A stretch of 64,000 nt of DNA from positions 248,001 to 312,000 of the forward strand of contig JAODUP010000463.1 in NCBI GenBank assembly GCA_025642065.1, written 5' to 3'. Positions 12,401 through 22,569 of the stretch are shown piece by piece. Position 1 is the stretch's first letter. Each line of letters starts with the position of its first letter. The translations under genes were made by a program, and so were the position numbers. The stretch is from Paralvinella palmiformis. Lineage: Eukaryota; Annelida; Polychaeta; Terebellida; Alvinellidae. Under the pieces are notes generated by a model that searched no databases, was not told where the DNA came from, and saw nothing but the letters and a program-made list of their open reading frames with translations.

Positions 12401-14193
12401 ATCAGCGCTGTCAGACATTTGCTGGGCTGTCGCCATTTATATCAGCTCTTCAGCCAGCAGATTATAATAATATAATTACTAAAATACAATATTAGCATGA
12501 CTCCAGACAATTTGTATATCAAACTGATTAGTTTGTGTTCTAAAACAACATTAAATAAATCACACTAAGTATAAATTTCACAGCCATTTTGAAAAGCATT
12601 TTGTGATATTTGCTGTAGGCCAAGAGGGAGTGGACAACTTTTAGATGCCAATATTTAATGTAGTAAGTTTAATATTTGTGGAGAAATCTGAGCAAATTTA
12701 TGTAAGTAACCAGGGCCGGAAAAATCTGTAGCCCGGACACACAGGATTGTAGACTTTTTCTTCAACCTGGCTACAAGTACAATACTAGTCCAACAGGGCA
12801 CTGCCTTTTCGAAGCAAGATATGCAGTAGCTTTAGGTATGTTTAATATCATCATATTCAAAGCCAACTTACGACTTGTCACTGTTCACATTAAATAAATG
12901 GGACTTGACAATGGTGACTAGATCTAGCCAGGTTTTTTTTGGAGGGGGGTATATTGTATAATTCACCTGTTAATTACAGAATATCAATTAGGCGGTTGCA
13001 GTAGCAGAGCTGTGAATTACAGAATATCAATTAGGTGGTTGTAGTAGCAGAGCTCTTTGGGCCATGATTCACAGTCGAGATATCTATGAACCGAGGTCTA
13101 TGTGGGTCGAGGTCTACGGTACTCACCTAGTCCTAGCCCTAGGCTATGGCCATAGAATTACAGACTAGGCCTAGGCCGAAGCAATATTTTTCTTGGCATG
13201 ATAATATATAATGTCAATCTTGTACATATGTTGTTAAATTCCGGCATGAGTTATAAATAAATATTGATAGCTTGTCTTGTTGAAATTTGGGGTAGAGACC
13301 CCTGGCTGATGCCTATTGGGTACAGTATTATCAGTAGCTACTTGCTTACAACCTTTTATACAGAATTTGAAGAACAATTTACAGTTTGTGTGTTTATTTG
13401 ATCTATTTGGTTTGCAGTGATATGAAGCCATTAAAAGAAATTTTGATCTATAATGTACTTATTTATAAAATCTACTTCATTTGGATTATTCTGAAGCAAC
13501 TCCGAAGTAAATCCCCCAGGCCTTTAATTGAAACATCAAATATTGATTGATGTTAAAAGAAGTTCAAAGAATGACGAATATAAGTATTTGTTTCGACTAA
13601 AACTGTTAAGTTTATTTGGTTTAATTACTCATGGCAACGAAAAATAGTGGCGACGAAACGACCTGGACCGAGATCTCTATGAACCGAGGTCTACGGTACT
13701 CACCTAGTCCTAGCCCTAGGCTATGGCCATAGAATTACAGACTAGGCCTAGGCCGAAGCAATATTTTTCTTGGCATGATAATATATAATGTCCATCTTGT
13801 ACATATGTTGTTAAATTCCGGTATGAGATATAAATAAATGTGTCTATATTTCATTGTAATTCTGTGGCCGTTTTGACCTGTCGCCGAGTCTATCACCCTC
13901 AGGCTCAGTCATGAATTATGTTTATGATTCCGGTGAGCGAAAATATGTAACATAAACTCCCTATTAAACTATCAACTCCACATATTCGACAGATATATTC
14001 AACAGATATTTCAACTTACATCTTTCAAAATGTTTACATCACCATGTGCAACTTCGTATACTTGTATAGCTCCTGTACCTCTTGGTTTTTGTCCCAACAC
14101 AACAAATTTTGCACTGCATGGAATCCATCGATTATCAAATAGTGTGTAATTCAATGATTTTTGAACGTGTATAATTATCTGAGGTTTATCCAT
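6464..14193 (-). CDS. DNAAF10: Dynein axonemal assembly factor 10 (WDR92/Monad), complete, 8 coding exons
   Basis: Minus-strand exons in order: 14193-14020, 9699-9599, 9035-8905, 8334-8233, 7834-7719, 7573-7439, 7160-7063 and 6671-6464 (stop TAA at 6466-6464). All borders are GT/AG and the phases chain without a break, giving about 354 residues against 357 in human. Start is the ATG at 14193 ([20 protein letters not shown]); the open frame runs a little further but only to a GTG. Diagnostic stretches: [97 protein letters not shown] and [17 protein letters not shown]. These are WD40 repeats of a single beta-propeller. Known family role: cytosolic adaptor linking the R2TP-type cochaperone (via RPAP3) to axonemal dynein heavy-chain folding. 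The weakest exon (7160-7063) reads [16 protein letters not shown] where vertebrates have an A after the T; a harmless change. Confidence 0.95.
7014..7038. repeat. (TA)n microsatellite in DNAAF10 intron
   Basis: Uninterrupted TA dinucleotide run of about 25 bases just past the donor of exon 7160-7063. Confidence 0.95.
8480..8860. repeat. Degenerate GGAATTGAAATT-rich repeat
   Basis: Intronic stretch built from variants of GGAATTGGAATTGA and GAATTGAAATTGATAAATTT. It ends with GACTGGAACTGACCCCATG, and a related shorter copy at 34935-35005 also ends in GACCCCATGTCTG, so this is a dispersed element with a defined end and not merely a local microsatellite. Confidence 0.6.
10747..10860 (-). other. 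Unassigned exon-like segment inside DNAAF10 intron 1
   Basis: Minus-strand segment with a good donor (ATCG|GTAAGATT) near 10747. The open frame reads [16 protein letters not shown] then [20 protein letters not shown]. Composition and lack of low-complexity residues look like coding sequence in an otherwise AT-rich intron. Either it starts at the ATG near 10855, or an acceptor at ...TTTTAATGCAG| makes a shorter exon beginning TGG ACC GAG. I do not recognise the protein. It could be a nested gene, an alternative DNAAF10 exon (it does not fit the phase between exons 1 and 2) or chance. Confidence 0.3.
11118..11405 (-). repeat. tRNA-derived SINE copy (family A)
   Basis: Read on minus, it starts GTGCCTCCATGGTCCAACTG, has an A-box-like GGTCCAACTGGTAGC, a degraded B box (GAGTTTAAATC) and a body with GGGTTTCATCTTTCACTG and CCTTTGGAGATCACTCAACC. 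The copy at 12000-12135 shares the B-box region and the body. Confidence 0.6.
12000..12135 (-). repeat. tRNA-derived SINE copy (family A), truncated
   Basis: Minus strand shows an intact B box, GGGTTCAAACCC, inside CACCTGGGTTCAAACCCTGG, then GTGTTTCATTTTTCACTTC and CTTTCGAGATCAGCTGAG, matching the body of the copy at 11118-11405. The A-box part is lost or diverged. Confidence 0.65.
12378..12436 (-). other. Possible first coding exon nested in DNAAF10 intron 1
   Basis: ATG at 12436 opens a short frame [18 protein letters not shown] that ends at a donor-like ACAG|GTTGGTGAG (12378), with a second donor GTGAG four bases on. The amino acid make-up resembles the soluble N-terminus of a small protein. 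It lies on the same strand as, and upstream of, the exon-like segment at 10747, but the phases (1 into 0) do not join directly, so a missing exon would be needed. Function unknown. Confidence 0.3.
12972..13054 (+). repeat. Tandem duplication, about 40 bp x 2
   Basis: The unit starting AATTACAGAATATCAATTAG and ending GTAGCAGAGCT occurs at 12972-13011 and 13015-13054 with only C/T differences. Confidence 0.9.
13108..13262 (+). repeat. 155-bp direct repeat, copy 1
   Basis: Starts CGAGGTCTACGGTACTCACC and ends near TTATAAATAAAT. A second copy at 13684-13839 differs at about three bases. The block is rich in CTAG-containing words (CCTAGTCCTAGCCCTAGGC). Confidence 0.92.
13684..13839 (+). repeat. 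155-bp direct repeat, copy 2
   Basis: Near-identical partner of 13108-13262, about 420 bp downstream of it. Near identity implies a recent duplication or gene-conversion event within the intron. Confidence 0.92.
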
Positions 14194-14820
14194 TGCATTT
14201 GGTCCTGCAACAGTCACTCGTATGATATGTAAATATCTATGACGAAGAGGTCTACCGTTTCAATGCCTAATCCTAATGTTCTAAAGTCTGCACGCTTGTT
14301 GTCATGTTTTGACAAGTATCCAAAGAGTAAAACACGTTTCCCATACGTCGGCGATACGTGTTGCAACATAACTGAGAATATACCGCATGATGTCGGCCGC
14401 ATAGACTTAGTCACTTACTCTTCCCTCGCTGTTTTGAGTCAGAGGGTTTATTATCATGTGTTAAATATTACACCAATTATTAGAAAAATTCTTTTCTTGG
14501 ACTATGCTAAAAAAATTGCATAGAAAGTTGTTTGGCTGAAACAACTGAAATATAAGCGTAATTAAGTTCTTTCCCAAATATGAAACATTTTTATTTTTGT
14601 CAAATGGCTGTGACTCCATCATCCAATGTTGAAACATATATAGGTACGATCAAAAAGTTTATATATATATATATATATATATATAGTCACACATTATAAA
14701 TCTTTTAAAGATTAGTTGAACATTTCAGTGATGACCCAACCCTAGGTGAATTAATTGATAGATACCAAATTACACACACACACACAATACCCGGTGCTAG
14801 TAGCTAATAGCACAGTTTGT
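14194..14820. other. DNAAF10 upstream/promoter region
   Basis: About 600 bp upstream of the DNAAF10 start with somewhat higher GC near the gene. A TTGCAG just upstream of the ATG (minus strand) could be an acceptor for a non-coding first exon. A (TA)n run occupies 14660-14685 and a short CA run lies near 14773. No further gene is visible. Confidence 0.4.
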
Positions 14821-15460
14821 TGTGATAGAAATTGAAAAAATCATCGGTTTATAGAGAACAAGGAGTTGCTTTATTTATTTTGGTATTTATATGTTTGTCA
14901 AATTCTAGATTAGATTCAATTATAACCCCAATATCCTTTTCTTGGTCAACATTTTCTAGTTGGTGAATAGTGTCTCCCTTGTTTAATGTATATGTAACTT
15001 TTGTGTTTTCAGTTTGTCTTCCAATAGTCATTAGTTTACATTTGTCTGGATGAAATTTTAAGAGCCATGTATTGCTCCATTCCTGTAATTTATCAAGATC
15101 TTCTTGGAATATTTTTGTATCCTCCGGGTTATTTATATTTTGGTATTATGCGCAAAAAGGTATATGCCAATAATATGGTTGATTTCATTATTTTAGGCAA
15201 TTCATTTATATAAATAACAAATAAAATAGTAATGGACCCAGGACTGACCCTTGGGGAATTCCAAAGAGAACAAGCATCCACTCTGAAAAATTACATTGTA
15301 GAGACCCATTGTTTCCTGCCAATTAAAAAGTCTGTTATCCATCGTGTTATTTGGTTGTTTATGCCATAACCATGTAAGTTATGTAATAATCTTCAGTGTG
15401 GAACAATATCAAAACCTTTTTGAATGATTTAGAATATTTTCTTCTGTATTTGCTTTATGC
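14820..15460 (-). mobile_element. Non-LTR retrotransposon (LINE) remnant, reverse transcriptase part
   Basis: Translating minus with frameshifts gives, in order, AFDIVPHWKLLHNLHGYGIN, WITDFLIGRKQ, LFVIYINELPKI, WSNTWLLKFHPDK-like residues and QLENVDQEKDIGVIIESNLE followed by FDKHINTKINKA. These are palm/thumb and post-RT stretches typical of Jockey/CR1-group LINEs. Several stops and frame changes show it is dead; no endonuclease or 3' tail is preserved. Confidence 0.75.
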
Positions 15461-16925
15461 GACTCGTTCTGTATTAGCACAACCTCTCCGGAATTTGCCC
15501 TTATCATGAGTGTAGTTTTGTTCTTGTTGATTGAATAAACTGGGTAAATTTATGAAATCATGATTTTTGTTATGCCAAGTAAATATGCTGTGATGAAAAT
15601 CTGTTCACATACATGCCATCCTATTCACCACTTGAAATGCCAAAATTGTGACCTTTGAACTTGTCTGGTCCCATGATGCAATTCTGCAATAATCTCATCA
15701 CGTAACTGAGTGCCCGCCCTTTATTGTCCAAGCAAAGTTTTGATAACCAACATGTTTGTTTATTGTTGTTAAACCAAAAAGTGACCAAGGATGAAACTAA
15801 ATAAATGATTGTTCAATGTTGTCTAAGGTCAGCCATTTGTTGATGACCACAATGTTTATGACAAGGGTGGGATGTATTTGGTATTGATGTGATAACGTTC
15901 ATTGATGTTTAAAGCTTTTGTTCTGAGTGGTTGAAAATATTAGTGAAAATTAGGACATAATTAAACAATCAGTGTGTATTGCTAGGGTGTATCTTCAAAA
16001 TATGTTGTACTGCGTGTGTGTAGTAAATGTATATGGTATAAATGTAAATTTAAATAGTGTAATTTAAATTTTGTTCAGTCATATTTGCCTGAATTGTGCA
16101 TGATATCATATTTCTGGTCAAGACAATCAACAAAATTATTAATTAAAACAGTTTGAATGGATGTGTCATATAAATTGTGTACAAAAACAGTGTACACAAA
16201 CTGAACATTTCAAATGGAACAACACTGGGTTTGATTGAAGGAAAAAACAATGTTTTAACAAACATTAGGCACAATAACAGACTGAAATGTTCACAGAAAA
16301 TGTTCCAGGTGCTATTACTGTCAAATTTCTAGATAGAGCAAAATGAACAAATCTACTCCTGGGTCGAGTTCTAATACAGGCAGAATGCTTCATTTGTCTA
16401 ACAGAGAACCTACTGTCAGTATTAACACATATTCTGTAGATTACATCTTTCCAATGCCTTTCATAATATGACATTTATCACAAAGTGCACCAGATTGTGA
16501 TCCTGAAAATCTTTAAAAGGGCTATCTTTGAGCAATGATTATAGTATTATGATACTGTGAAGTACACCCTGTTGTAGACACCTGACTTTTGTTTGCTGGG
16601 TGCTGAACACAGATCAGATTAGGAATGTTAACAACATCCTCACTATCACATCACAAGTTAAGCACCAATGAGCACATCCTGATGAAAATCACAAGCAGCA
16701 ATATTTCACAATGCGACATTAATTGTGACTATCATTTGGAAGTGCACACACAGGCGTGACCAGGATGTAGAGAAATACCAGCAATATTTCTTGGCTTGAT
16801 ACATGGCAAGGCTATGTATCGGAAAGCTCAAATCTGACTCGGAAATCCAGCCCAAACCACATTTCTGGTATGTAAAACACCTATTTCATACATCATCACA
16901 TAGTGAGATATACCAACATGTCTCA
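15460..16925. other. Intergenic / 3' UTR of the BTB-jacalin gene
   Basis: AT-rich with no coding-like frame; the minus-strand frame at 16265-16474 has no recognisable domain and no splice signals. It probably includes the 3' UTR of the gene that ends at 16926. Confidence 0.5.
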
Positions 16926-19900
16926 TTAATCAGAGATATCTCCACAAGCAGACAAGTCCTCTCCGCTATCAATATCACTGTAGTCACTAGCTGTTATAAT
17001 CGGTTCTGGGATTCGGACTTCGATGTGCGCCCAGATGAACTTCAGAGAGTTGATACCCAGTGAACCCTGAGTGTCAACGACGCCACCGCTGGAACACACC
17101 AGGTATCCGCTTAGCTTGTCTTTACCACTGTGACCATTATGATAGGTACTGCCACCCGAGCCACCATATGGACCTAGCACACGGTTCTTGCTCGTGTTGA
17201 ACGTAATCCTGTCAATCATGAATCCAGCATTGATGTCCACAGATGTAATCACTTCACCTAGAACAAACTCATAGACCTCATGGCCATAATCTTTACCACC
17301 ATGTTGTACTATATAGCCATTGCCGTGTGTTACCTCAAATCCTGAAATGTAAAATTTCTCTACAATAAATGATACAGATAAACTAAGTACCATAATTCAA
17401 ATTTACGATCATACGTCGAACACGTCTGGACAGGAGCGGTTCATTGGCAAGTAAATTGTTTTCTTAATGACTAACCGAGAGCTTGATGTGAACAAGTATT
17501 ACTACATGTGAGCAATATTTACACATTAAATCAAGGCTAAATTTGGGTTTTACTATTTTAAACTAGCTTAAGCCAGGACTAAATTTGGCTATGTTTGGAT
17601 ACCGAGGAAGGTATTATAGATGAACAAGTACTTATTGCTGGGTTTGTTGTCCTATAGTAATTGGTGACCACAGCACATAATAGGTAGGACAAGCTACAAA
17701 GATCTTACAGTAATGTTCTATTTTGGGAAATTGTGATCTTATTCTTAGCAATGGAATGATGCGATGTCTAACTCTTAAGTATTGTTCGTCTGTTCCATGG
17801 TTAGGAGTGTTAACTGTCCTGGAACCTCTTAGATATGTTACCAATGAGTAACAGGTTAGAATTGTAAAAAGTAGCTATCCTTGTGACGTGTTATCAAGAC
17901 AGATGAATAATGTATCACGTCACAGCTAGTCTGCACGTGAAAAATGGTGTGAATGTGAGTGCAATACCTATATATATATACAAATTATCTTGATTTAAAT
18001 GATAATAAAGCTAGATTCAGTCATTTTGGTTAGGTGTATTCTTACATGTGGTTAAAACATAACCAATAGAAATTATTCAAACACAAAATTAATAGCTAAC
18101 CTGAAATATGTTCCTATACTACAAATATAGTGTACACAAATAAAAAACAAAGTATGGGACTCTTTAGAAAGAATAAGTAGACTATTACCAATATTTGGAA
18201 ACAGTTCCTGGAAGCTGCGACAAAATTTAATCAAACCAATTAAATTATCTATGGAACACAAACTTATGAACAAAGAAAAGGTTAAATATGAGGTCCTTTA
18301 TATGGCAAATCGTCAACATATATTTTAAAATCTATTTTGTGACGTCGTATTTCTTCCATTGAAAGAAAGAGCTTCAAGGTAAACACATCCATGATGGCAA
18401 AATAATTTAGAACAAGGCACCTAAATCCATTAAAAAGAAGCACCAACATAAAATAAGGCAACAATCACATGAAAACATCAGTAACTGGATCAACTGGTGT
18501 TTGGGGGGGATGAAGTCTCAACCATCTTAAGAATAAGATGGCAACACAAGACCAGTCATGATGATATTTCACAATACAGCGTTTCTCACTACACAATTTT
18601 TGGTAAAGTAGAAGATTATTCCTAGAGAAGTGTGCATGTTGTTAGATCAGATACTCACCACCCCAGACTTGACGACCACCCCATCTTCTCATGTGCATCT
18701 TCATGGCTTTAACGTATGCAGTAAGAGGTACTTCAATGGCATCGTTAAACCTCTGAACGATATTGAACACCTGTCCACCTCCAGCAAATGGTCTCGACCA
18801 TAATGACACAATTACTGGAATGGATAACACTTGTACATGTATGTATTTTAAACAAACACAACACATATACACCAAATTTTAAAATTAGTGTATATCTATA
18901 ATCAGTGTCTATCAATGTACAGCTGTTTTAGTCAATGCTGTAATAGACTACTAAACGTTTAGAGCTTGTGTTATTTGTGTGCGTTCATTAATTCAATCTG
19001 TTGTCAGCTTTAGGGGCCATTATTGTGAATAACTATATTTCTGGTCTGCTGCTCAATAATATTGTATTAATTATGCTGTTGTTGTTGTCGAGTTGTTTAA
19101 CATTGGTCCTGATAACACCTGCCATGGGGAAACAAATCTCACAAACACGGATAACCTTGTATTATGCAATAAAATGAGAAGCCTAAAACTAATTATACTG
19201 GCACAATGGAAGTATTTAGAAATAAAAAGAATTTCCCCAAGAAACAGGCAAAACTAAAGCACTGATTACGGTGGATAGAATTCTTCTTTTAACAAGATTT
19301 TCAACAAAGACTATATATAGCAAGACGTGTTACTTCGCGTTTTAACATGGGACGCCATTTTGAATTCATGGAGTGCCAGGGCCTAGCGACCGGAGGTAGA
19401 TTGTCACGGACAGCTCCCTTCGTTAACATGGCGCCTAATGGCACTGGTTCATTCTGCGCCGCTTTCGGTTGCAGTAACAGAAAAAATATACTCAAATAAA
19501 GACATCTCCGAAAGGAAATGAAAACTATTGTAAAAATCTGATATGATCTGGCTTTTTAAAAATAAAGGATATTAAAAAAATAAGCATAACAATTTGAAGT
19601 AGACACGCCCCTACTTGACATGACCCAAGCAGTAGGCCCAAGCAGGATTTATCTAGATCTATATTTGTTTCAGACAAAATCTGATTAAATTTTATTGAAC
19701 AATATCAACCTATTAATCACAAAATGGGTATGTAAGATATACATAAGCTTACATATCAAATCAAATAACCAACTTGAAAAAAAGGAAAACGTGTTTACAC
19801 ATTGTGTATGCACTTGGTTCAAGTCATTGTTTTACAAGGTATTGTTCTGTTTCAGTCCTTGAAGTTCTATGATGATGAGATACCATGTAAACAGGCCAAT

Positions 19901-22078
19901 CTCTTGGTTACAGATTTACTGGTGTTATCTGTTACAGTAGTCAATGCATGTGTCTATTACATCTCTGGGTATATTCTGTCTAACTTTAAACAATTCACTT
20001 GTAGTAGTGGTTATTTAGAGCTGGAAGCAATTTGGGTTATTCTGTCCATTTGATAACAAATGACTGATTGTAACTATAGATGAACCCGTGGCACAAGAGA
20101 TTTGATGCCGCTTATTGTATGAAAGTACTAATTTCTCTATCTCTAACATGTTAACGCAAACATACACATTGTTAATATTCCATGTATATTCTTTGTTCTC
20201 AGGTTGCGTTATAATAGCTGTATGTATCATTATATGTATATATCCAAATAAATAAAAATTTATGGACTAATGATAAACTGACATGATGAAAGTATGTTTG
20301 TATGCATTTACCTCATCTATACCTAACTGTTTTCATTTAAAAAACTACGCCTTCCACACACAAAGCTGTGAAATAACCTAAACCACGTTCAATTATGTTC
20401 TAATCAGCTGTCAAGTGATCGCAAATTGTATGCTATCAATTAATTAAGTGACTGGGCTGTGAAATCACTTAATTATTTATTTACAGTTTCAGAGCTTCGT
20501 TTCCTTCAATATCATGTGTGCACAATTAAAGTGTTTATTAATAAAAGAGTATGTGATCATGTAACATATAGTACAAGTATTGGCAATTCATTTCAACCAT
20601 CGCACACATGTACACGATCACATGTGGATAACCAGAAAGCTTTTGTTTATCTGAGAAATACCTCCGGTCGCTTGAGGCGCCACTGGTTCAAAATTCAACA
20701 TGGCGCGGCAAGAGTAACGCCTCTTTATATTTAAGCTCTCTGGTTTCAATAGCACATAACTGTTAATAAAAAGCTCATTGAATAAGCAGATTGTTTAGCT
20801 TTTGGTACTGATCACACCTGGGACATATAACTAAGGGATGTTTCACTGCAGAAACATCCCACAAACACAGATTATTTGAATGGATTTGAACCCCAATTTA
20901 TAAGTATTTTGTGCAATGGTATAATTACTGCACCATTACAGTACCTGGTTTTCTACAGTGAGTGAAAAAAGTGGGCACTGTAAAAGAGCTACTGTATAAC
21001 CCTGAATGTTCATTTCTGTTAGCATTTCCCTGTTTTTGTGTGATTTAAACAATGTGCTTTTAATCAAACACATTCTATGTTTTTTAGCAAGATGTATCCC
21101 TTTCATGGTTTGAAATCAGATAAACCAGAAATACACTGTGAAATAAATACACACACACACACACACAACTGCAAACATAGTTATGCATCTCATGATTATA
21201 ATCTACATTTGTTATTACGAGGCTTTCTCCTTGGCTCAGCATCCTTCATAAAACTGAGCTCTGGCTTCACTGTCAAAGCTTTTTCAACCAATGCCAATGA
21301 ATCAGGGGACTTCTTGACCAGCTTGTGTTCCTTAAGCTTGGTCAACATTGACGGCAAGAGTGCTGGCAGTCGTATTCCCTGCATAAATCCCGGGAGTAGG
21401 GCCAATCGTTTATTCTCATTGTGGCCTACATATCGTAACACAGCATGAAGTATTCCTTGCTCCTGATTGGCTGGAATGGGAACGGAATCTGGCTCCACAA
21501 ACTGAACGTTTTCAGCATTTACTAGTTCAAATATCATTTCTGCTGGCATGTTCAAGAACTCCACAGATTTAGACAACATGACGAAGTTGTCAATGAAGTA
21601 TTTCATTGCCGACTTGAACATGAACTCCTCTCCTATCTGCTTGCCGAGATTGTAGATGTCAGCACAGTTCCAAGAAAGTTGGCTGTCTCCAGGAGATCCT
21701 GTACCGTGTTATGCGAGTACCTAATTGTTCCACTGTATGCAAAATCAATCATTGTTTCTAGGGCTGAGGTATTCAAATTGTAAATCTCAATTTCCTCTTT
21801 ATTTCCTTCAAGCATGTTTGGACTGCAAAGAGCCTCAAAATATGGACTGAAGGCAGACCGAATTATTTTGTGTGCTCTTATTTGTTCACCATCCACAAGC
21901 AAAGTAACATCGGAGAACGAATATCTGTTCCTTTTTAGGCTACACACCAGTTGGTGTCCCAGCCTCTTGTCAAGTTGTATGCAGACAGGCTCATCATCTT
22001 ATGACAGGGAGTGAATGACACTTCGCGACCGCTGAAATATTCGCCCAGCATCATCTCCTCCCACTGCCATGATTGTAC
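16926..22078 (-). CDS. BTB-BACK-jacalin protein (possible pseudogene or assembly-damaged)
   Basis: Three minus-strand exons: 22078-21219 (BTB and BACK), 18814-18659 and 17341-16926 (jacalin-like lectin; stop TAA 16928-16926). Junctions agree in phase: ...RRKP C|TA ATT... gives RRKPLIVSLWSRPF, and TGGGGTG|GATTTGAG gives VWGGFEVTHGNG. BTB core: FSDVTLLVDGEQIRAHKII, FEALCSPNMLEGNKEEIEI. BACK: GEEFMFKSAMKYFIDNF through SLALVEKALTVK. Jacalin core: GKDYGHEVYEFVLGEVITSV, FMIDRITFNTSKNRVLGPYG, GSLGINSLKFIW. The tail is acidic (SDYSDIDSGEDLSACGDISD). BTB-BACK proteins usually feed substrates to cullin-3 ligases, with kelch repeats at the C-terminus; here a beta-prism lectin fold takes that place, which would suggest glycan or glycoprotein binding, an inference only. 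The BTB exon has an in-frame TAA (see separate entry) and a one-base frameshift near 21662-21670. Total about 470 residues. Confidence 0.68.
17342..18658. other. Intron between the jacalin exons
   Basis: 1.3 kb, AT-rich, no coding-like frame and no recognised repeat other than a short TA run near 17972. Confidence 0.6.
19311..20735 (+). mobile_element. Inverted-repeat element carrying a THAP-domain start
   Basis: An imperfect terminal inverted repeat of about 80 bp bounds 1.4 kb: the left arm runs from about 19311 (TATAGCAAGACGTGTTACTT) to GCGACCGGAGGTA at 19385-19397; the right arm, read inverted from about 20735, gives TATAAAGAGGCGTTACTC and ends with the same 13-base GCGACCGGAGGTA. Just inside the left arm lies an ATG opening a THAP-like zinc-finger start. 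P-element-type transposases begin with THAP, so this may be a decayed P-like element, although no transposase core is seen. It lies inside the BTB-jacalin intron. Confidence 0.5.
19428..19499 (+). pseudogene. THAP zinc-finger N-terminal fragment
   Basis: Short frame starting MAPNGTGSFCAAFGCSNRKN and ending in TAA after ILK. CAAFGCSNR is the first Cys pair of the THAP (C2CH) DNA-binding domain, which normally sits at the very N-terminus as here. No GT donor follows at the usual place and the SFH.FP segment is not found downstream, so the gene is truncated. Confidence 0.5.
20805..20950 (-). repeat. tRNA-derived SINE copy (family B)
   Basis: Minus strand shows GGGGTTCAAATCC (B-box-like), GTGTTTGTGGGATGTTTCTG and TATATGTCCCAGGTG, the same body as at 3268-3445 and 31385-31450. 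Confidence 0.55.
21219..22078 (-). pseudogene. BTB-BACK exon with one stop and one frameshift
   Basis: From the ATG at 22070 the frame reads MAVGGDDAGRIFQRSRSVIH, SLS, then TAA, then DDEPVCIQLDKRLGHQLVCS into the BTB domain in the same frame. Further on ETANFLGTV must shift by one base (minus 1 or plus 2, at about 21662-21670) to continue as ADIYNLGKQIGEEFM. Two readings are possible. Either the exon is decayed (or mis-assembled), or the stop is intronic: ...TTCACTCCCTGTCATAAG| is a fair acceptor placing the exon start after the TAA. The frameshift has no such escape. The rest of the exon is clean, which argues for recent inactivation or a sequence error. Confidence 0.55.
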
Positions 22079-22569
22079 CTGTAGGATACATATAATGGCC
22101 ATATATATCGTGATTATTGCTGTGGTATTGAAAGCATTTTGTTCATCATTATAGTTAAATTCTATTACTTCGTAACAGTACATGTATTAGGCCAGTCTTA
22201 AAAATAATCTTGTTGGGGGTTACCCGACCGTATGACTCCAAAACCGCCATATGACCGTATGGAATTGGGAAGAAATGATTTTTTCATGCTTAAATTCTGC
22301 TTGTATTTGTCGTTTGATTGGTGTTTTGCTTCGACGCCATGCACAATGCATCGGTACTCTCAAAATTGCGTTAATATCAAATCCTTTTCGGACATTGAAA
22401 TATCGGCGTACTTGCGCTTTCTTCACTGTGTGCGTATATGTGACGAATAAGTTTGCCTGTGGGGGCAATTATGCATGGTGACTTTATATTATCGGATGAC
22501 GTTTAAACCACATGCAGATATGATTATCTGCAGACTGAGGATTATTTGTTGAAACGAAGTGGTTGCGTA

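Larger units (their letters stand above)
9700..14019. other. DNAAF10 intron 1 (4.3 kb)
   Basis: The largest DNAAF10 intron. It holds two SINE copies (about 11118-11405 and 12000-12135), two exon-like segments (10747-10860 and 12378-12436), a 40-bp tandem duplication (12972-13054) and a 155-bp direct duplication (13108-13262 and 13684-13839). The rest is AT-rich without coding character. Confidence 0.7.

Noticed and set aside
21077..21448. 123-codon plus-strand frame
   Set aside because: It is the antisense of the BACK-coding exon and includes a CA microsatellite.
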